NCBI RefSeq assembly: GCF_030272615.1
Contig: NC_081414.1
Location: 915,005,648-915,069,647 of the forward strand
Length of the DNA stretch: 64,000 nt
Direction of reading: 5' to 3'
DNA from: Cryptomeria japonica
Lineage: Eukaryota > Streptophyta > Pinopsida > Cupressales > Cupressaceae
Shown: piece by piece, positions 1 through 12,555 of the stretch
How the letters are laid out: each line of letters starts with the position of its first letter
How positions within the stretch are numbered: position 1 is the first letter of the stretch
The notes under the pieces: generated by a model
What the model saw: the letters and a program-made list of their open reading frames with translations, nothing else
Told to the model about the DNA's origin: nothing
Databases searched by the model: none
Made by a program: the position numbers and the translations under genes

Positions 1-851
1 ATAAGTCTTCATTGTTTGATACTAGAAAGTTATAAATACCAAACAATAATTGTTCTATATGATTCAAAAATAAATAAATAAATAAAATTAATACAAGCCA
101 ATAAAATTATAAAAAGTAAGCAATAAGATATAACATATGACCATGAAAAAGCCTGTATTAAAACAATCATACAAATTATTATCACTCTCTCCTATTTTAT
201 GAGAAAGTATCTACCAAACTCTTCTTATTGAAAATTACCCACATCTTTTCTTGTATTCTTTACTTAGAAATTCAAACCTTTAAAGACAAAATTATCAACA
301 TTAATTCATCTAGAAAAAACTGAAAATCATCTATAAATATACTCAATCTACATACTTTACAACTAAAAATCATTAGACTATCCACCTAATATGCTTTAAA
401 ATTATAATTTACTATATAATTTTAAATTATCGAATCTCTATAAAGATACAATAAAACTCTAAATTATTAATTCTATATTAATATCATATAAGATACCAAA
501 TTATTAGCTCTATATTAATATACTATAAAACTCCAAATTATTGACTCTATAATAATATAGAATAAAGCTCCAAATTATTGACACTATATTAATATACTGT
601 AAAGCTCCAATAATTAACTCTATATTATTAATATATTATATGATCACTGAAACTGTTTTCTTCTTAGTAATTTATATCAAAAAAAAAAAAAAAAATGAAA
701 TCAAACCTGATCCAATCTAAACCTCCCTCGATTCCTTTAATCATTTACCATGTCCACAATATTATTTTTTATTAATCCAACTTCTAATGTAGCATCTCTA
801 TCATAAGACAGTCATAGAAAATCAGAAATGGAAATTTATAATAATATGTAC

Positions 852-2715
852 ATAGCACAAGAGGAATCTCGGCATAGGGTTGTGGAAAGGGATAAGGAGT
901 TCCCCTTTTGGGATATATGACTAGTGCTCCATGAACTGTTGCACGGAGCCATGACACATGGGCATGCCACCACAAGGTTCCTTCCTGTCCAACAATGGTG
1001 AATCTGTATTTAAAACGCCCATGTGGCTGAATAGGACACTGAGCGATATACCCAGTTCCATCAGCCCACGCTGTGCCAAGCTGTCTCACTCCATGCCTAA
1101 AAATAACTAGACCATCAGTACTGTATAAAAAACGTAATTGACAATGTACAGCCGCTTTGAGATGCAGACTTTACCAGTGGATGGAGGCATTATAAAGGGC
1201 TCTGTTATAAGTTTTAACAATAAGAGTAGCGCCATTACGTACATGCAGAGTAGGACCAGGATAAAGTTTCATAGATGGCGATTATCATTTGTTTTAGAGG
1301 CTGCAATTTCTATAAAATATTTCTTATTTTTTTCTTGTATTGTTTATGTGGATCAAAATATAACCTCTATTTAAAGACAAAACATGATATAATAGATATT
1401 GAATGAATAATAAGTTTATTGGGCTAAATTAAATTGGTTATTTTGTATCTGATTTTAATTCTTCAATTTGATATCAGAGGGGGTCTGGGCCTAGCTTCCT
1501 CATGGAAGGGCCTAGGATTATATGTGTGATCTTGTGAGACTCTTCTGCCAGGTGTGCATATGAGATCAAATCATGGATTTATCTCATTTAGAGAAGTTGA
1601 CTCTATGTTTGGAGATTGAAGAAGTTAAGGTTGTTGATGTTTGTTGCTTGTTTAATTGTTGCACTAAGAGGTTCATGTAAAGACCTTGTGTGAGCAGTTT
1701 AATAACTGCATTGATATAATTACTGGAAGTGCGAAGGATGAGAATAAGAAAGTGTGAAGAGTGCTGCGGAAAGGGATGCATTAGACATGGTTAGGAGCCA
1801 TGCCAGTGATCTGTGTGAGAGGTGATGAAGATGATGTTATGAGATGACCTCGCCCATAGTGGAAATGTGGTTTGCATGTGATAGAAGTCTACATATGAGG
1901 CAGATAGTGTTGCAAGAAATGGAACATGAGATGAGACCCTTTTGGCAAATTAATGGCAACTGACAAAGAAATGGTTGACAAGTTGAGATTGAAGCCCAGT
2001 TTTGTTTAACACTGGCTTAAATCCTTCGGCAATGCACAATAATAACCAACAAGAATAATTGTGTGCAGATGAAATCTCACAAGTCTTCTCTTTGTTAGAG
2101 AAAGGAAGGGAAAACCTTTTGATCTCTCATGAAAGAGAGAGATCAGTATTTCCGTAAGAAGTGTACCTTATGGGTCTATAAGACTTGATGTAATAGTGAT
2201 GACCATTTTGCATAGTGAGTTGCAAATATTCTATTTGTGAATCCACTTAGCATCAAGGGTGAGTATGTTGGATACTGATACAAGCGTGCAATTGGAAATG
2301 GAATTAGTAATTTCCAAGAATGCAATTGGAGGTTTTAGGAAAAGATTCTAAATCAGTTTTTAGTGGTTTTGGTAAAGTTTCATAGATGGCAAATATCATG
2401 TTTAAGAAGTTTCTCTATTGGTGATGCAGTGAACTGTTATTTTTAGAGGCTGCAACCTCTATAAAATACTGCCTTCTTGTATTGTTTGTGTAGATCAAGA
2501 TGTAACCTCTATGTAGAAGCAAATCATGATATAATAGATATTTGAATGATTAATAGGATTGTTGTGTGTTAATTTCTATTTGTGTTCTGGGATTATTTTT
2601 CAATTCTTCAATTACTACAATTGTAAAGTGATGAACATAGATTGTGGAAAAAACCAATGAATGCAATGAGCAGAAGTAGAAACCTTGATGAATCCCTCTC
2701 CGACATTATGAACAT
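852..2715 (-). pseudogene. Laccase pseudogene (exons 1-3 only), split by an LTR element
   Basis: Three exons of a laccase paralogue are recognisable on the minus strand. Exon 1 (about 2715/2706 to 2618) keeps a Met start and a Leu-rich signal-peptide core but has lost a net 11 nt compared with the intact gene, which shifts the frame before the mature N-terminus. Exon 2 (1262-1175) keeps only the segment from [10 protein letters not shown] to NASIHW; its 5' part was lost at the junction with the LTR element. Exon 3 (1096-852) is full length at 245 nt and keeps HGVRQ and [15 protein letters not shown], but its last base is T instead of G. Joined in phase to an exon 4 like that of the neighbour, this would make a TGA stop. 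Exons 4-6 would lie left of the window. The TATA region of the intact copy is absent. It cannot make a functional laccase. Confidence 0.85.
1263..2610 (+). mobile_element. Short copia-type LTR element inside the laccase pseudogene
   Basis: Two direct repeats flank about 800 bp of internal sequence. The right repeat (2266-2610, 345 bp) starts TGTTGG and ends TTCA. The left repeat (1263-1465) is the 3' two-thirds of the same sequence; its start was lost with part of laccase exon 2. Directly after the left repeat lies TGATATCAGAGG (1469-1480), close to the initiator-Met tRNA primer-binding site TGGTATCAGAGC used by many plant copia elements. Before the right LTR is a purine-rich AAGGGTGAGTA. The internal part has no recognisable gag or pol, so this is a non-autonomous or deleted element. 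Orientation is inferred from the primer site. Confidence 0.75.
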
Positions 2716-2787
2716 ATTGACAGAACAGAATCTCCTTTCATTTAGACTGAATCTCAAGTATAGAAAAAAAGCTCTCCTTCCATATAA

Positions 2788-3678
2788 TTAATTAAGAATT
2801 TTTATATATGAATATCCAAATCTCATTATTAAAAGAAAATGTTAAGAATCATTAGAATTATCAAATGTACTGACATAAATGACTCAAGAATTGAATTACC
2901 TTAGAAAGGCTCTAAAGAGGTCTACATTACTACATCATAGCATGTTTGATATGTCTATAAACATGGACTATTTCATAGGCACTAGACTTGCTAGCCAAAC
3001 AACATAAGCTTATCTCCTATTACCTTCAAGAAACGTCAATTATGTTTATTAGCACAGAAAAATATTTAGGAAGTCGGTGCAAGAGGAAAAGAGAATATGT
3101 TAAGTGTGACAAAGAACAAGGCCACACAATGGAGACAAGATCGGATGACATGGTTGCAACCCAAGATAATACCGTATCGTCTAACAGTCTTTTGGAATAA
3201 ATTATATGTAAATACTTGTATAATGTAGTTTTTTTTTTTCTAAATATATTTGTAAATCAACCTGTAAAATCAAACACGACTTTCCACCAAAATTGCAAAG
3301 CATCTCTTTTCATTCCTGGTTTTTCTTAGCAGCTTATCCCTCACATTAAATGGTGGTCTCCATCAATTAAACCATTGCAACACAGCCAATTAAAAGTCCG
3401 TAGATAATGTTTCATTCTCCTTGTAGAGGAGCATTGCTGAACTGGTAGACAATGCAATTATTACTTTTTTATGGAATTGAATAACCAGGGCAAAGCCAAA
3501 ATATAAATTACATAGTATATCGAAAATCCATTGAAGGAATTGACTTTACCCTAATTTGTTAATTTGACTTGATCAATTCAAGTCATCTTGAACACTTATT
3601 CTTTGTTTAATAAATCACCTAACAGAGCTCCACAAAATATAGGGTGTTGGTGGAGCGTACAATCTATGGACTAAGCAA
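2788..3678. other. Intergenic spacer between laccase pseudogene and laccase
   Basis: I see no gene here. The region is AT-rich, with a poly(T) stretch near 3230 and no open frame with recognisable similarity. It is the 3' flank of the intact laccase gene, which ends at 3679 on the minus strand. I found no convincing polyadenylation signal. Confidence 0.6.
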
Positions 3679-6600
3679 CTAGCATCTGGGAAGATCAGGA
3701 GGAGGAGGCTCCAAACTTGACGAGTAATTTGGGCCATTGTTCACCACAAACACCGTATTCAATCCCCATGTCAAATGATCATCAAAATGACAATGCAAGA
3801 ACCAAACACCTGCATAAAAAAAATTCAATCACTCATTACATATTTTATCCTAAATTTCACTTCAAGGCACGTAAGTTAATTATGGGAGGATTAAAATCGT
3901 ATATTTGTTACCTGGGTTGTCAGCCCTAAACCTGAGTGCAGCCCATCCATTCAGAGGCACCCCAACAGTATTCCTCAATGGCGGATCGACCAAATTGAAA
4001 TTGAGCGGATCTGTTTGATCATTATAGTTTCCAAAACCCTGTCCCACCACAAAAAAATCATAACCGTGAAGATGCATTGGATGGTCATCTGCCTGGAAGA
4101 TATTCGTTCCCTGGTACACGACCTGAATTGTATCATTATAATTGAACACTTTTACTTTTGTGCCAAAAGTTGGTGCCCAGATAGTTTTAGGGATATTATC
4201 CCCAGTATAGTTGAACACAAGTGGGGGATTTGAAGGGAAATCTGTAGTAAAGACGCCATTGATGCCAAAATAATAAGCTTGCAAGATGGCAATATCTGGC
4301 TGAACAAAAGAGACATTGTTCATGCTGGCAGCTATTCTAGTGTTATTAGGCCCACTACAATTCATACCAGGTGGGAATGGGCATGGAAGCAAATTCAGCC
4401 CTACGGTTGTGACAATGCTCTTGTCTATAGTCTGTGGAACATCTACCGGGTGCTCCGGTGAAGCTAGGCTTCGTAATGCTTGGCTAAATACATTCACAGT
4501 GGCAGTATCATTGTATACCGGTAGCTGTGGGAGGATTGGGATGGCAGATGACTCAGACCCCTCATAGTTTATTGTGGCAGTTGTGGTGGTATTATCAAAA
4601 AAGCCTACTGGTTGTGTGGTGTATACACTGGCAGCTATGTAGTATCTACCCACTGGTTGATTCGCTGTGAGGAGAACATCTGTAGTTTGGCCTGGGGTTA
4701 TAAACATAACATCTGTTGTGTATGGCTTTGTGTAGGATGCGTCCGCAGCGACGACTGTGAGATTGTGTGATGCTATCTTGAAAAATAGGTGGCTATTGAG
4801 TGCAGCATTCACAATCCGTAGAAGGTAAGTTTTTCCCTGTTTTACAGACATGTTGAATGTTCCTGCATGCGAAATTGGTGTCACTGTCGATTCCTTTCAT
4901 GATAAATTGTGAATATCAGGCTAGCTATTTTTGTGAGTACCTGATGTTGAGCAAGGATAGAGGTCTCCTGGCTGGCCATTGATGGTAAAAGCATCAGATA
5001 TATTGGGTGCACCACCTGATATATTTGCTTGCCTTACAACGACTTCAGGATCGCTATTCCACCAGTCTCCTATTTAAAACATTCAAAATAAGTCAAAGTT
5101 ATGAGGACAAAATGTGCAAGCAATGATAATTGTTTTAATGTGAAGTCGATTTTCTAGTCTACAAATTTAGGAGGACAAAATGCATAAGAAATGATTAAGC
5201 ATTGATCCTTTTTCTACAATACAAAGTTAGGTACGTATAGAATAAATACTTAATCATCAACGAAAGTGAAAACAATTTTTATAAAGAAAATATAAATCCA
5301 AATGTGTAACCACTCTGCCAAACTTCGACTTTATTATTTTGTAAGTTTTCTTATATTAATTAATAATTTTGTGATATTATTAATAGATTATTTTTTTCAA
5401 TAAAGATTTGTCAAATTATAATTATTAAGTATAACAAAATTTTCAATAATAAAATTATTCTAATCATTTATCACAATTTATTGTTTTTATTGAATAAATA
5501 CAATACAAAGGTATCATTTAATAGACTCTTTTACTATTATAAGAAGAAATAAAGGTATTGGTCCCCTTTGCTAGTATTCTTACTACCTAAAAGCTTATTT
5601 TTATTTACGATCTTGGTGTTGACTGAACATGGACATTTGATGTGTGATTTTATATCCAACTATTTATTTATTAAAAAAAAATATTGATATTTTCTTCTTT
5701 CAAACACCTTAAAATTGAAATATCTATATGGGTGAATAATAATAACAATACTTTTCCTTTATCTATTTATTCATTTATATTCACTTTACTAAAATAGAAT
5801 AGAACAATTATAAACTTAGTCTCTATTACAATTTTTTTTGTTAACTAATGATTATAAATACTATATGTCTTTATGGTTTGATACTAGAAAGTTATAAATA
5901 CCAAACAATAATTATTCTATATGATTCAAAAGTAAATTAAAAACAAAAATCAATATAAGCCAATAAAATTGTAAAAGTAAGCAATAAAATTTAACATATG
6001 ACCATGAAAAAACCTCTATTAAAACAATCATACAAATTATTATCACTCTCTCATATTTTATGAGAAAGCATTTCTTACAAAACTCTTATTGAAAACTATT
6101 CACATCTTTTCTTTCATTCTTTAGTTAGAAATTCAAATCTTTTAAGAAGAAATTTCCAACATCAATTTATCTAGAAAAAACTGAAAATCATCTCTAAACA
6201 TATTCAATCTACATACTATACAACTAAAAATCATTATCTATCCACCCAATATGCTATAAATTTCTAAATTATTTACTCTATACTAATATATTATATAATT
6301 TTAAATTATTGAATCTCCATAAAAATAGAATAAAACCTTAAATTATTAATTCTATATTAATATCAGATGAGATACCAAATTATTAGCTCTATATTAATAT
6401 AGTATAAAACTTCAAATTATTGATTCTATAATAATATAGAATAAAGCTCCAAATTATTGGCACTATATTAATATACTATAAAGCTCCAATTATTAGCTCT
6501 ATATTATTAATATATTATATGATAACAGAAAGTGTTTTCTTCTTGTAATTTATATCAAAAATATGGAATCAAACATGATCAAATCTAAACCTCTCTCGAT

Positions 6601-7572
6601 TCCTTTAATCATTTTCCATGCCCACAATATTACTTTCTATTAAATCCAATTTCTAATGTAGCATCTCTATCAGAAGACAGTCATCGAAAATTAGAAATGG
6701 AAATCCATAAAAATATTTACCTAGCACAAGAGGAATCTCGGCATAGGGTTGTGGAAAGGGATAAGGAGTTCCCCTTTTGGGATATATGACTAGTGCACCA
6801 TGAACTGTTGCACGGAGCCATGACACATGGGCATGCCACCACAAGGTTCCTTCCTGTGCAACAATGGTGAATCTGTATGTAAAACGCCCATGAGGTTGAA
6901 TGGGACACTGAGTAATATACCCAGTTCCATCAGCCCACGCCGTTCCAATTTGTCTCACTCCATGCCTAAAAAAATCTGATCATCAGTACTGTATCAAAAA
7001 TGTAATTCATAGTGTACAACAGCTTTGAGAGGCAGACTTTACCAGTGGATGGTTGCATTATACTGGGCTCTGTTATAAGTTTTGACAATAAGAGTATCAC
7101 CATTACGTACATGCAGAGTAGGACCAGGATACTGTCCATTCACTGTGATTTTGTTATGTGTCTGGCATAACCTAGTAATAGGCGTCCGTTCAATCTGACA
7201 CATATATAAACAAAAAATGATTTGAGTCAAATCTCTTTATTAAATGGAACTGCAATCTGATCTGATCTGTACCGTCTACAAAGTTCTGCTTCGTATTCTA
7301 TACATGATCGAGCACTAGAAAGAATTAAAGCCTTGCATTCTAGATCTGAACAATTTAGATTTGGCATGTTTGTTAAGTCTAATACACTTTAAAAATGAGA
7401 TCATATACATCAATTAAAATCTTAATAAGAACGAATTTTGAAAAGGAAGTAGTGAAATTACAACGAATGTATAGTGATGAACGTTTGCCCTCGCCAGATT
7501 GTTGAAAAGGCCAATGAATGTAGCGAGCAACAGTAGAAAACTTCCTGAATCCCACTTCGACATTTTCAACAT
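3679..7572 (-). CDS. Laccase (multicopper oxidase), six exons, intact
   Basis: Secreted p-diphenol:oxygen oxidoreductase of the plant laccase family, which typically oxidises monolignols or phenolics in the cell wall. Exons: 7572/7563-7462, 7194-7043, 6965-6721, 5069-4941, 4862-3912, 3809-3679; all introns are GT-AG and phases match. From the 7563 ATG the spliced frame is 1710 nt (569 aa plus TAG), normal for the family; an in-frame ATG at 7572 would add three residues. A signal peptide ends near ARA. Copper motifs are complete: HWHGVRQ (split between exons 2 and 3), [18 protein letters not shown] and the C-terminal [12 protein letters not shown]. Many NxS/T sites suggest glycosylation. The large intron 3 (1651 bp) holds the segment duplicated at the window's left end. 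An ACCAACC word at 8755-8761 resembles a lignin-gene AC element, but it is over 1 kb upstream and may be chance. The subfamily and substrate cannot be told from sequence. Confidence 0.93.
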
Positions 7573-7657
7573 ATTCACAGAACATAATCCCCTTTGGTTG
7601 AGACTGAATCTCAAGTATAGGAAAAAAGCGCTCTTTCCATATTCAGCCCTTGAGCAC

Positions 7658-7667
7658 TCTATATAAA
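7658..7667 (-). promoter_or_regulatory. TATA box of the laccase gene
   Basis: On the minus strand the sequence reads TTTATATAGA, about 90-100 nt upstream of the laccase start codon, the normal distance for a plant gene with a 60-70 nt leader. The duplicated pseudogene copy loses homology just before this position, so it lacks this box. Confidence 0.6.
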
Positions 7668-8740
7668 TCAATTTGATAGCAGTGTTCAAAGGAAGACCGT
7701 AACTGCTTGCTTGCGTGACTCACCATTGTGGAATAGGTAAATGGAAGACAAAAATTTGAAGCAGATGTGACTAAATTTTGCATTATTCTATTGCTGTTAT
7801 TGGATTGCAGTACCCTGAGGATTGAGATACTACATGACATTTTCTAGATAAATTGTTGTTTGAACGTTTCTTCCTCCCAAAAGAAATGTTTGTATGTGAA
7901 TTATTTAAAAGAATTGTACTTGCTAATGGTTGGAAAGTCACACCGTCCGATTGATTAATTCTTTTCCAAAAGGGCCCAATTTTTTTATTAATTATTTACT
8001 TTTTGTAAATCAAATCTCAAAATATGGTGTCACGTTGTTGAATTTACAGCAGCGGTTTAGCTAGGTATTAGACTAGGTGTTAGACGATGCTCTTTTGAAT
8101 GATTCCTTAGAGTTTTCTATATTAGTTTTATAATATATTGTTACTATGCTCTTTTGAATGATTCATAAGATATTTTCTAATTTGACAAGTATTTTATATA
8201 TTATTCTTATAAAATATTTATTATATTATATTTTAAAAAAATTAATGGAATAATATATTTTGAATGATTTGTAAGATATATTTGAAATTTATAAATTATG
8301 GTGTGATTTGTTGTTGAATCAAATTTTAAATGATTAAAAGAAAATGGATGAATGTGTTTTTATAGTTACTTTTACAGCTAGATATCATATTGTGATCTTT
8401 TGTTTTACTCCCAAGATTTTTCAATGAATAAATATTTTATATATTATTTTTATAAAATATTGCTCATTATATTTTAAAAAATAAGTAGAATGATTTTAAA
8501 ATCAAGGTAGGAAAAAGTCATAAATTAAAGTGTTAATAAGTATAACGTAAATACGTAGTTAAATTGTAAAATAGTAAGAGTCATGAATATAATAAGTGAC
8601 AAAAGAAAACTATAGTCATCACACTTTCTCTATCTATCAAGAACGTCCTAACAATCAATAATTGACTCCCAACTCATAATAATTTTCTCACCATTATCTT
8701 TGTCTCTAGGATGAGAGATAACTGCTACTTAGCAAGGAAC
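7668..8740. other. Laccase upstream region, AT-rich, with degenerate short repeats
   Basis: No gene is seen. From 8088 to 8510 a few words recur imperfectly: ATGCTCTTTTGAATGATTC occurs at about 8091 and 8147, and a TATTTTATATATTATT.TTATAAAATAT block occurs at about 8190 and 8430. It looks like a decayed local duplication. The proximal 300 bp are presumed laccase promoter. Confidence 0.45.
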
Positions 8741-10262
8741 TTTGCCATTACCCAACCAACCAAGAGTACCCACATAATAGGGCTATAATAAAATCAAAAA
8801 TAGATGAGCTTGGTGAAGCAAACCATAAGGATTGTTATCTTGAGGTATACACTAGATAGAGAATCATGTTTACAACCATTATGATTGTGTTCATGTGGGG
8901 AAACTTGAGAACTAACTTGGGCATGAGAGGGAGAGGTTTGTGATTCCTTACAAGGTTATATATACTTGAGCGGCTAAGAAGCACCTATACGGGACCAACC
9001 TAAAGAATGAATTTATTAGCTTGCACTTATATTTATATGAGAATATTAAGAAAAATCATGTAGAGTTAGCACACATAAAGTAATGAATTTCAAAAAGATC
9101 TTGTAAAAAATAGATTATACTTACTCTCTTTCTTAATGTTGAATAAAAACCTAACAAAATTTCATGTTCATTTCAATTTAGCAATATTTTTAGACTAAAC
9201 CCCTAAAGGAATCACATACCAAGGTGAACGCTTTATATTGAAAGCTTAAATAAATAATAGTGGAGGGAGAACACAATAGTGCAATGAATATTTCATTGCT
9301 AGCATTTTATATAGGATTGGATCAAGGAAGTCATTAGGAAGGCATGGCAACAAGAAGAGAGAGACTGGAAGATGTGGTAGAATAGGATGAAGATGAATAT
9401 TGTGAGGAAAAAAAATTGTGGGATCACAGAGAGGAGTAGAGGAAGAGAGGGTACATAAGGAAATTCACAAGATAGAGTTAACGGTGGAGAGGAGAGAGGA
9501 GGGTGAAGAGAATGAGAATAGTGAAGAGGGGAGATGAGAAGAGGAGAGTATAAGTAGTGGCAAAAATACCTTAAGTTCATCGAACTCATTAAATTTAAAG
9601 TTATAGATATGGGTCGATATGTTGATGGGTAGGGATAGAGATGGATATAGGTACAATGATAGAAAATTGTAACATGTTAAGGGAGGGTGATAGTGATTAG
9701 GTGGCATTAGAGGTTGGACTATCAAAAAATATTAGTAGGATAGATATTATGAGGAAGGAGTGGAAAAAGCTATACGATGAGAGAGATTCTCTCTAAGATA
9801 AGAGCAATAACATTGTGGTGGAGAAAAATGTCATCATGAGAGCACATGATGCATTATAGATTAGCTGATTAGAGAAAAGGGGGAGGCACAATGCTTGAGG
9901 CATGAGAGTGATAGATGAGATGATTACTAGGGCCATAGGAGATAAGCCAAGAATTTATAGAGATAGGAAGAGAATAGGAGATAACATGATATTTGTGAGA
10001 GGTGGCCTATTAGATATCACTTTATGAGTGGGTAGCTCCAAATGGCCAAAAGACTTCTAGTTTAATAGAGTATTCAGTCTTGAGAGGTTTAGGGTTATTT
10101 AGGTTAGCAGTGTTAGTGGTTATGAAACCACCTAGGGGTGACCTTAACTACTAGCATTTTCAATAGTGCATAGTTCTTGCTAGAGATATCCTATATCACA
10201 TCAATTTTGATCTATTTTGATGTTCCTTGCAAGACTGACATATATAAATCTTGCATGCACTA
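8741..10262. other. Unassigned sequence with a strong purine bias
   Basis: I recognise no gene. From about 9310 to 10010 the plus strand is unusually rich in A and G, which produces long but meaningless open frames rich in Ser, Leu and Pro on the minus strand. It may be an old, decayed transposon interior, but no domain could be identified. Confidence 0.4.
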
Positions 10263-10268
10263 TGTAGT

Positions 10269-10272
<4 letters not shown>

Positions 10273-10300
<28 letters not shown>
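10273..10300. repeat. (AT)14 microsatellite
   Basis: Fourteen uninterrupted AT dinucleotides. It is likely to be length-variable between individuals. Confidence 0.95.
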
Positions 10301-10305
<5 letters not shown>

Positions 10306-10619
10306 TTTGATGATATATGAAGAGATAGTTTCACCATATTATGCAAATAATCTATTATCTAATGGAATGCACAGTTATGATAATGTATGAAATATAATGA
10401 ATTTATAATTTAGATACTTAGATTAACAAATATAATCACTCAACTTTAGAATGGATTTAATAGAGAGGAACTGTTGAGGAAATGGAAGGAGATGGAAGTG
10501 GTTTTGATGAGACATGTCATGATAGATTAAACTTTAAAAGGTTTCACTAACAACTCTTTCCTATGTTAGGTCACTAGACATGGCATTAGGATGAATTTCT
10601 CATATTTGATTTATTCCTC

Positions 10620-11935
10620 TTTGTCTCAGTCAATTATGGCAGCCCAATCTAAGCTGAATGTTTTACCCCTTTATCATTGTCTCATTTTTAGACTTTACAA
10701 TTACAATTTGAGTCTCTCTCTTCAGTTACCAATTCTCTGTGTTGCTTTACTAACCCTTCTCTAGTTGTAGATTTGAATGAGTCCCCAACACCCAATATCT
10801 TGGGAGCCTCTTCCTCAGATTTGGTTAAAATACCCACCATAAAATGTGCCAACCCTTGGCATTCTACTAAAAAGAAAGCCATTGACACCTTGATTAAGTC
10901 TTGAAAAAGGATAACATGTCACTTTTGCTAAATCGTCAACAGATATTTATGATGATTTCTCATCTTCCTTGTCCACCTCTTTTGAATGGTCCTTTGAGGA
11001 GTCCCATCCTCACATTTTTTAGTTTGATCCTAACAATATTGGTGCTTCTACTCATTCCCCTATCCCCATTCCTAGTTATACTAGTTGTATGAAGTTTTGT
11101 GCCAAGATTAATGATTTGAGAAAGTCCTACAGTTTCTAGAATGATATTATTAAATGGTTGTCGCTTTAGTTAAATATCATGAAGTGTAAGATCCACAAGT
11201 TAGAGGCCATGGATATGACCAAGGTTGAGGGATAGGGATTGGTCCTCTGAGGCTAAAGATGAAGTGATCTGGGCTTCTACCCAAGGCTTGACTGAGATAT
11301 TGGGTAATTGGAACACACTAGAAGAAGAAGTAAATACTTTAAAATCTCATGTGATCCCAAAGGAGGAAAGGAAGGCCCTGGAGATAATAATTTTTTATAT
11401 TTAAAAAAAAAGAAAAAAAGGATAAAAGAGTATGGAAGAAATTATCGCTTTTAGCAAGGAGATGATCAACAAGCCTATGATCTATTTGCAGGTTCTTTAG
11501 AAGGAGATATAAAGTAAACATACCAAATAGAAGAGCTCTAGGTTGGATGATTCTAATGTTGGTTCTCAAGCCCATTCTACTAAGAAGGGTCATGCCATTT
11601 TCTTTGTGGATGCTACCCACTAAAAATAATTTTTTTCTTTTAGGGGTTGGTGTTTTCTAGAGGAGATAAACATTCTCAATCAATAGTGGTAGGTTTTGAG
11701 AGGCCCTAGTCCATAGGAAATCTGTGTTTTGGTTTATGTTCTCCTTTTTTGGTCGTATCTTGATCCTTGTTTGTTTCTATCTTATTATTGGATTTTTGGT
11801 TGTGTTTGGTGATGTCTTGTGTTTGGTCATCTCATTGCTCGTGAGACCCTCTTGTCTACTTGATGGCTAGTATGTAAAGGGTTCAAACCCTATATCCCAA
11901 TTCATTTAATTAGAGTAAATATAATCAAATGGATT
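10620..11935 (+). mobile_element. Decayed ORF-carrying element with LINE-like 3' end
   Basis: From about 10640 the plus strand holds a broken reading frame rich in Ser, Lys and Asp, followed from 11640 by a T-rich, G/T-biased untranslated stretch. It ends with TGTAAAGGGTTCAAACCC and an A-rich tail around TATAATCAAA (11935). The insertion J (51197-52841) has the same plan: coding stretch, T-rich trailer, TGTAAAGGGTTTCAGG and TATAATCAAAA. J has a long target duplication typical of LINE machinery, so this is probably a relative mobilised in the same way. No reverse transcriptase was found. The 5' limit is uncertain. Confidence 0.45.
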
Positions 11936-11974
11936 TATTTGATGGATTATAACAAATGGATATTAATTTGGCAA

Positions 11975-12075
11975 CATGCTTCCTATCTTGGGTTTTCACC
12001 CCTCACAAGCCCTTGGTTTTTGTTGTGGGTATGTAAAGGTTCAAGCCTCTTCCGATTTACCATATTCAAAAGAAA
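11975..12075 (+). mobile_element. 3' end fragment of a LINE-like element
   Basis: A short piece carrying TATGTAAAGGTTCAAGCC and then a pyrimidine-rich trailer and TATTCAAAAG. It repeats the 3'-end pattern found at 11870-11935 and 52795-52841. It is probably a 5'-truncated copy, but is too short to be sure. Confidence 0.35.
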
Positions 12076-12467
12076 TTGATATTAATATTTGAGGATAATG
12101 TATGATCATAATAGATATATTAATGATGTTCTCAATACTGGATGGATTGAGTAATGGGTATGTTTAAATATGAATAGAGGTATGTACTTTTAATTTTTTG
12201 ATCTAGTTTTATGGTAAAATTGTAGGTATAAAATAAGAGAATGTAAAAAAACTAATTAACTCACTTAATCAATCTAATTAATTGTAAATGCCTTACAATA
12301 AGTAACAATTAGATGAAATATTCACATGAGATAAATGGTACTCGATAGTGAGATAAGGAGATATAATGGGAGGACTGTTTGAATGTACACATTAGTCTAA
12401 AATATAGTGAGAACTTATTTTGATATACAATAAGATATTATGCCCCAAGATTATAGGACTTTGGCCC

Positions 12468-12545
12468 ATAGCTCAAATGGCTGGTAAGGTAGTGCCAAGG
12501 CTTTGGGTTCTTCCCATGTAGGTCCAAGGTTCAACTCTTGCTAGA
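12468..12545 (+). mobile_element. tRNA-like SINE head
   Basis: The segment starting GGCCCATAGCTCAAATGG resembles a tRNA 5' half with an A box (TAGCTCAAATGG against TRGCNNAGYNGG). About 50 nt later, GGTTCAACTCT resembles a B box (GGTTCGANTCC). The spacing fits an internal RNA polymerase III promoter. It abuts the tandem repeat at 12556, which could be the expanded body of the SINE. It is not a functional tRNA: the arms do not pair well. Confidence 0.4.
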
Positions 12546-12555
12546 TGGATTTACT

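Larger units (their letters stand above)
1..2787. repeat. Tandem duplicate (partial) of the laccase 5' half
   Basis: This block aligns collinearly with 5862-7640: intron 3 (1-851 against 5862-6720), exon 3, exon 2 and exon 1. The similarity starts at the first base of the window, so the copy probably continues to the left. It ends near 2787, just short of the position where the intact gene has its TATA box. Extra sequence in this copy is a copia-type LTR element at 1263-2610. Bases 1-780 are AT-rich intron sequence with repeated short TATATTAATATA-like words and no coding signal. Confidence 0.85.

Noticed and set aside
2988-3200. Small open frame in the laccase spacer
   Set aside because: Short, no similarity, no splice or promoter context.
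9299-9725. Minus-strand open frames rich in Ser, Leu and Pro
   Set aside because: They are a by-product of a purine-rich plus strand; no domain, start context or splice structure supports them.
12468-12545. Functional tRNA gene
   Set aside because: A and B boxes are recognisable but imperfect, and acceptor and anticodon arms do not pair.
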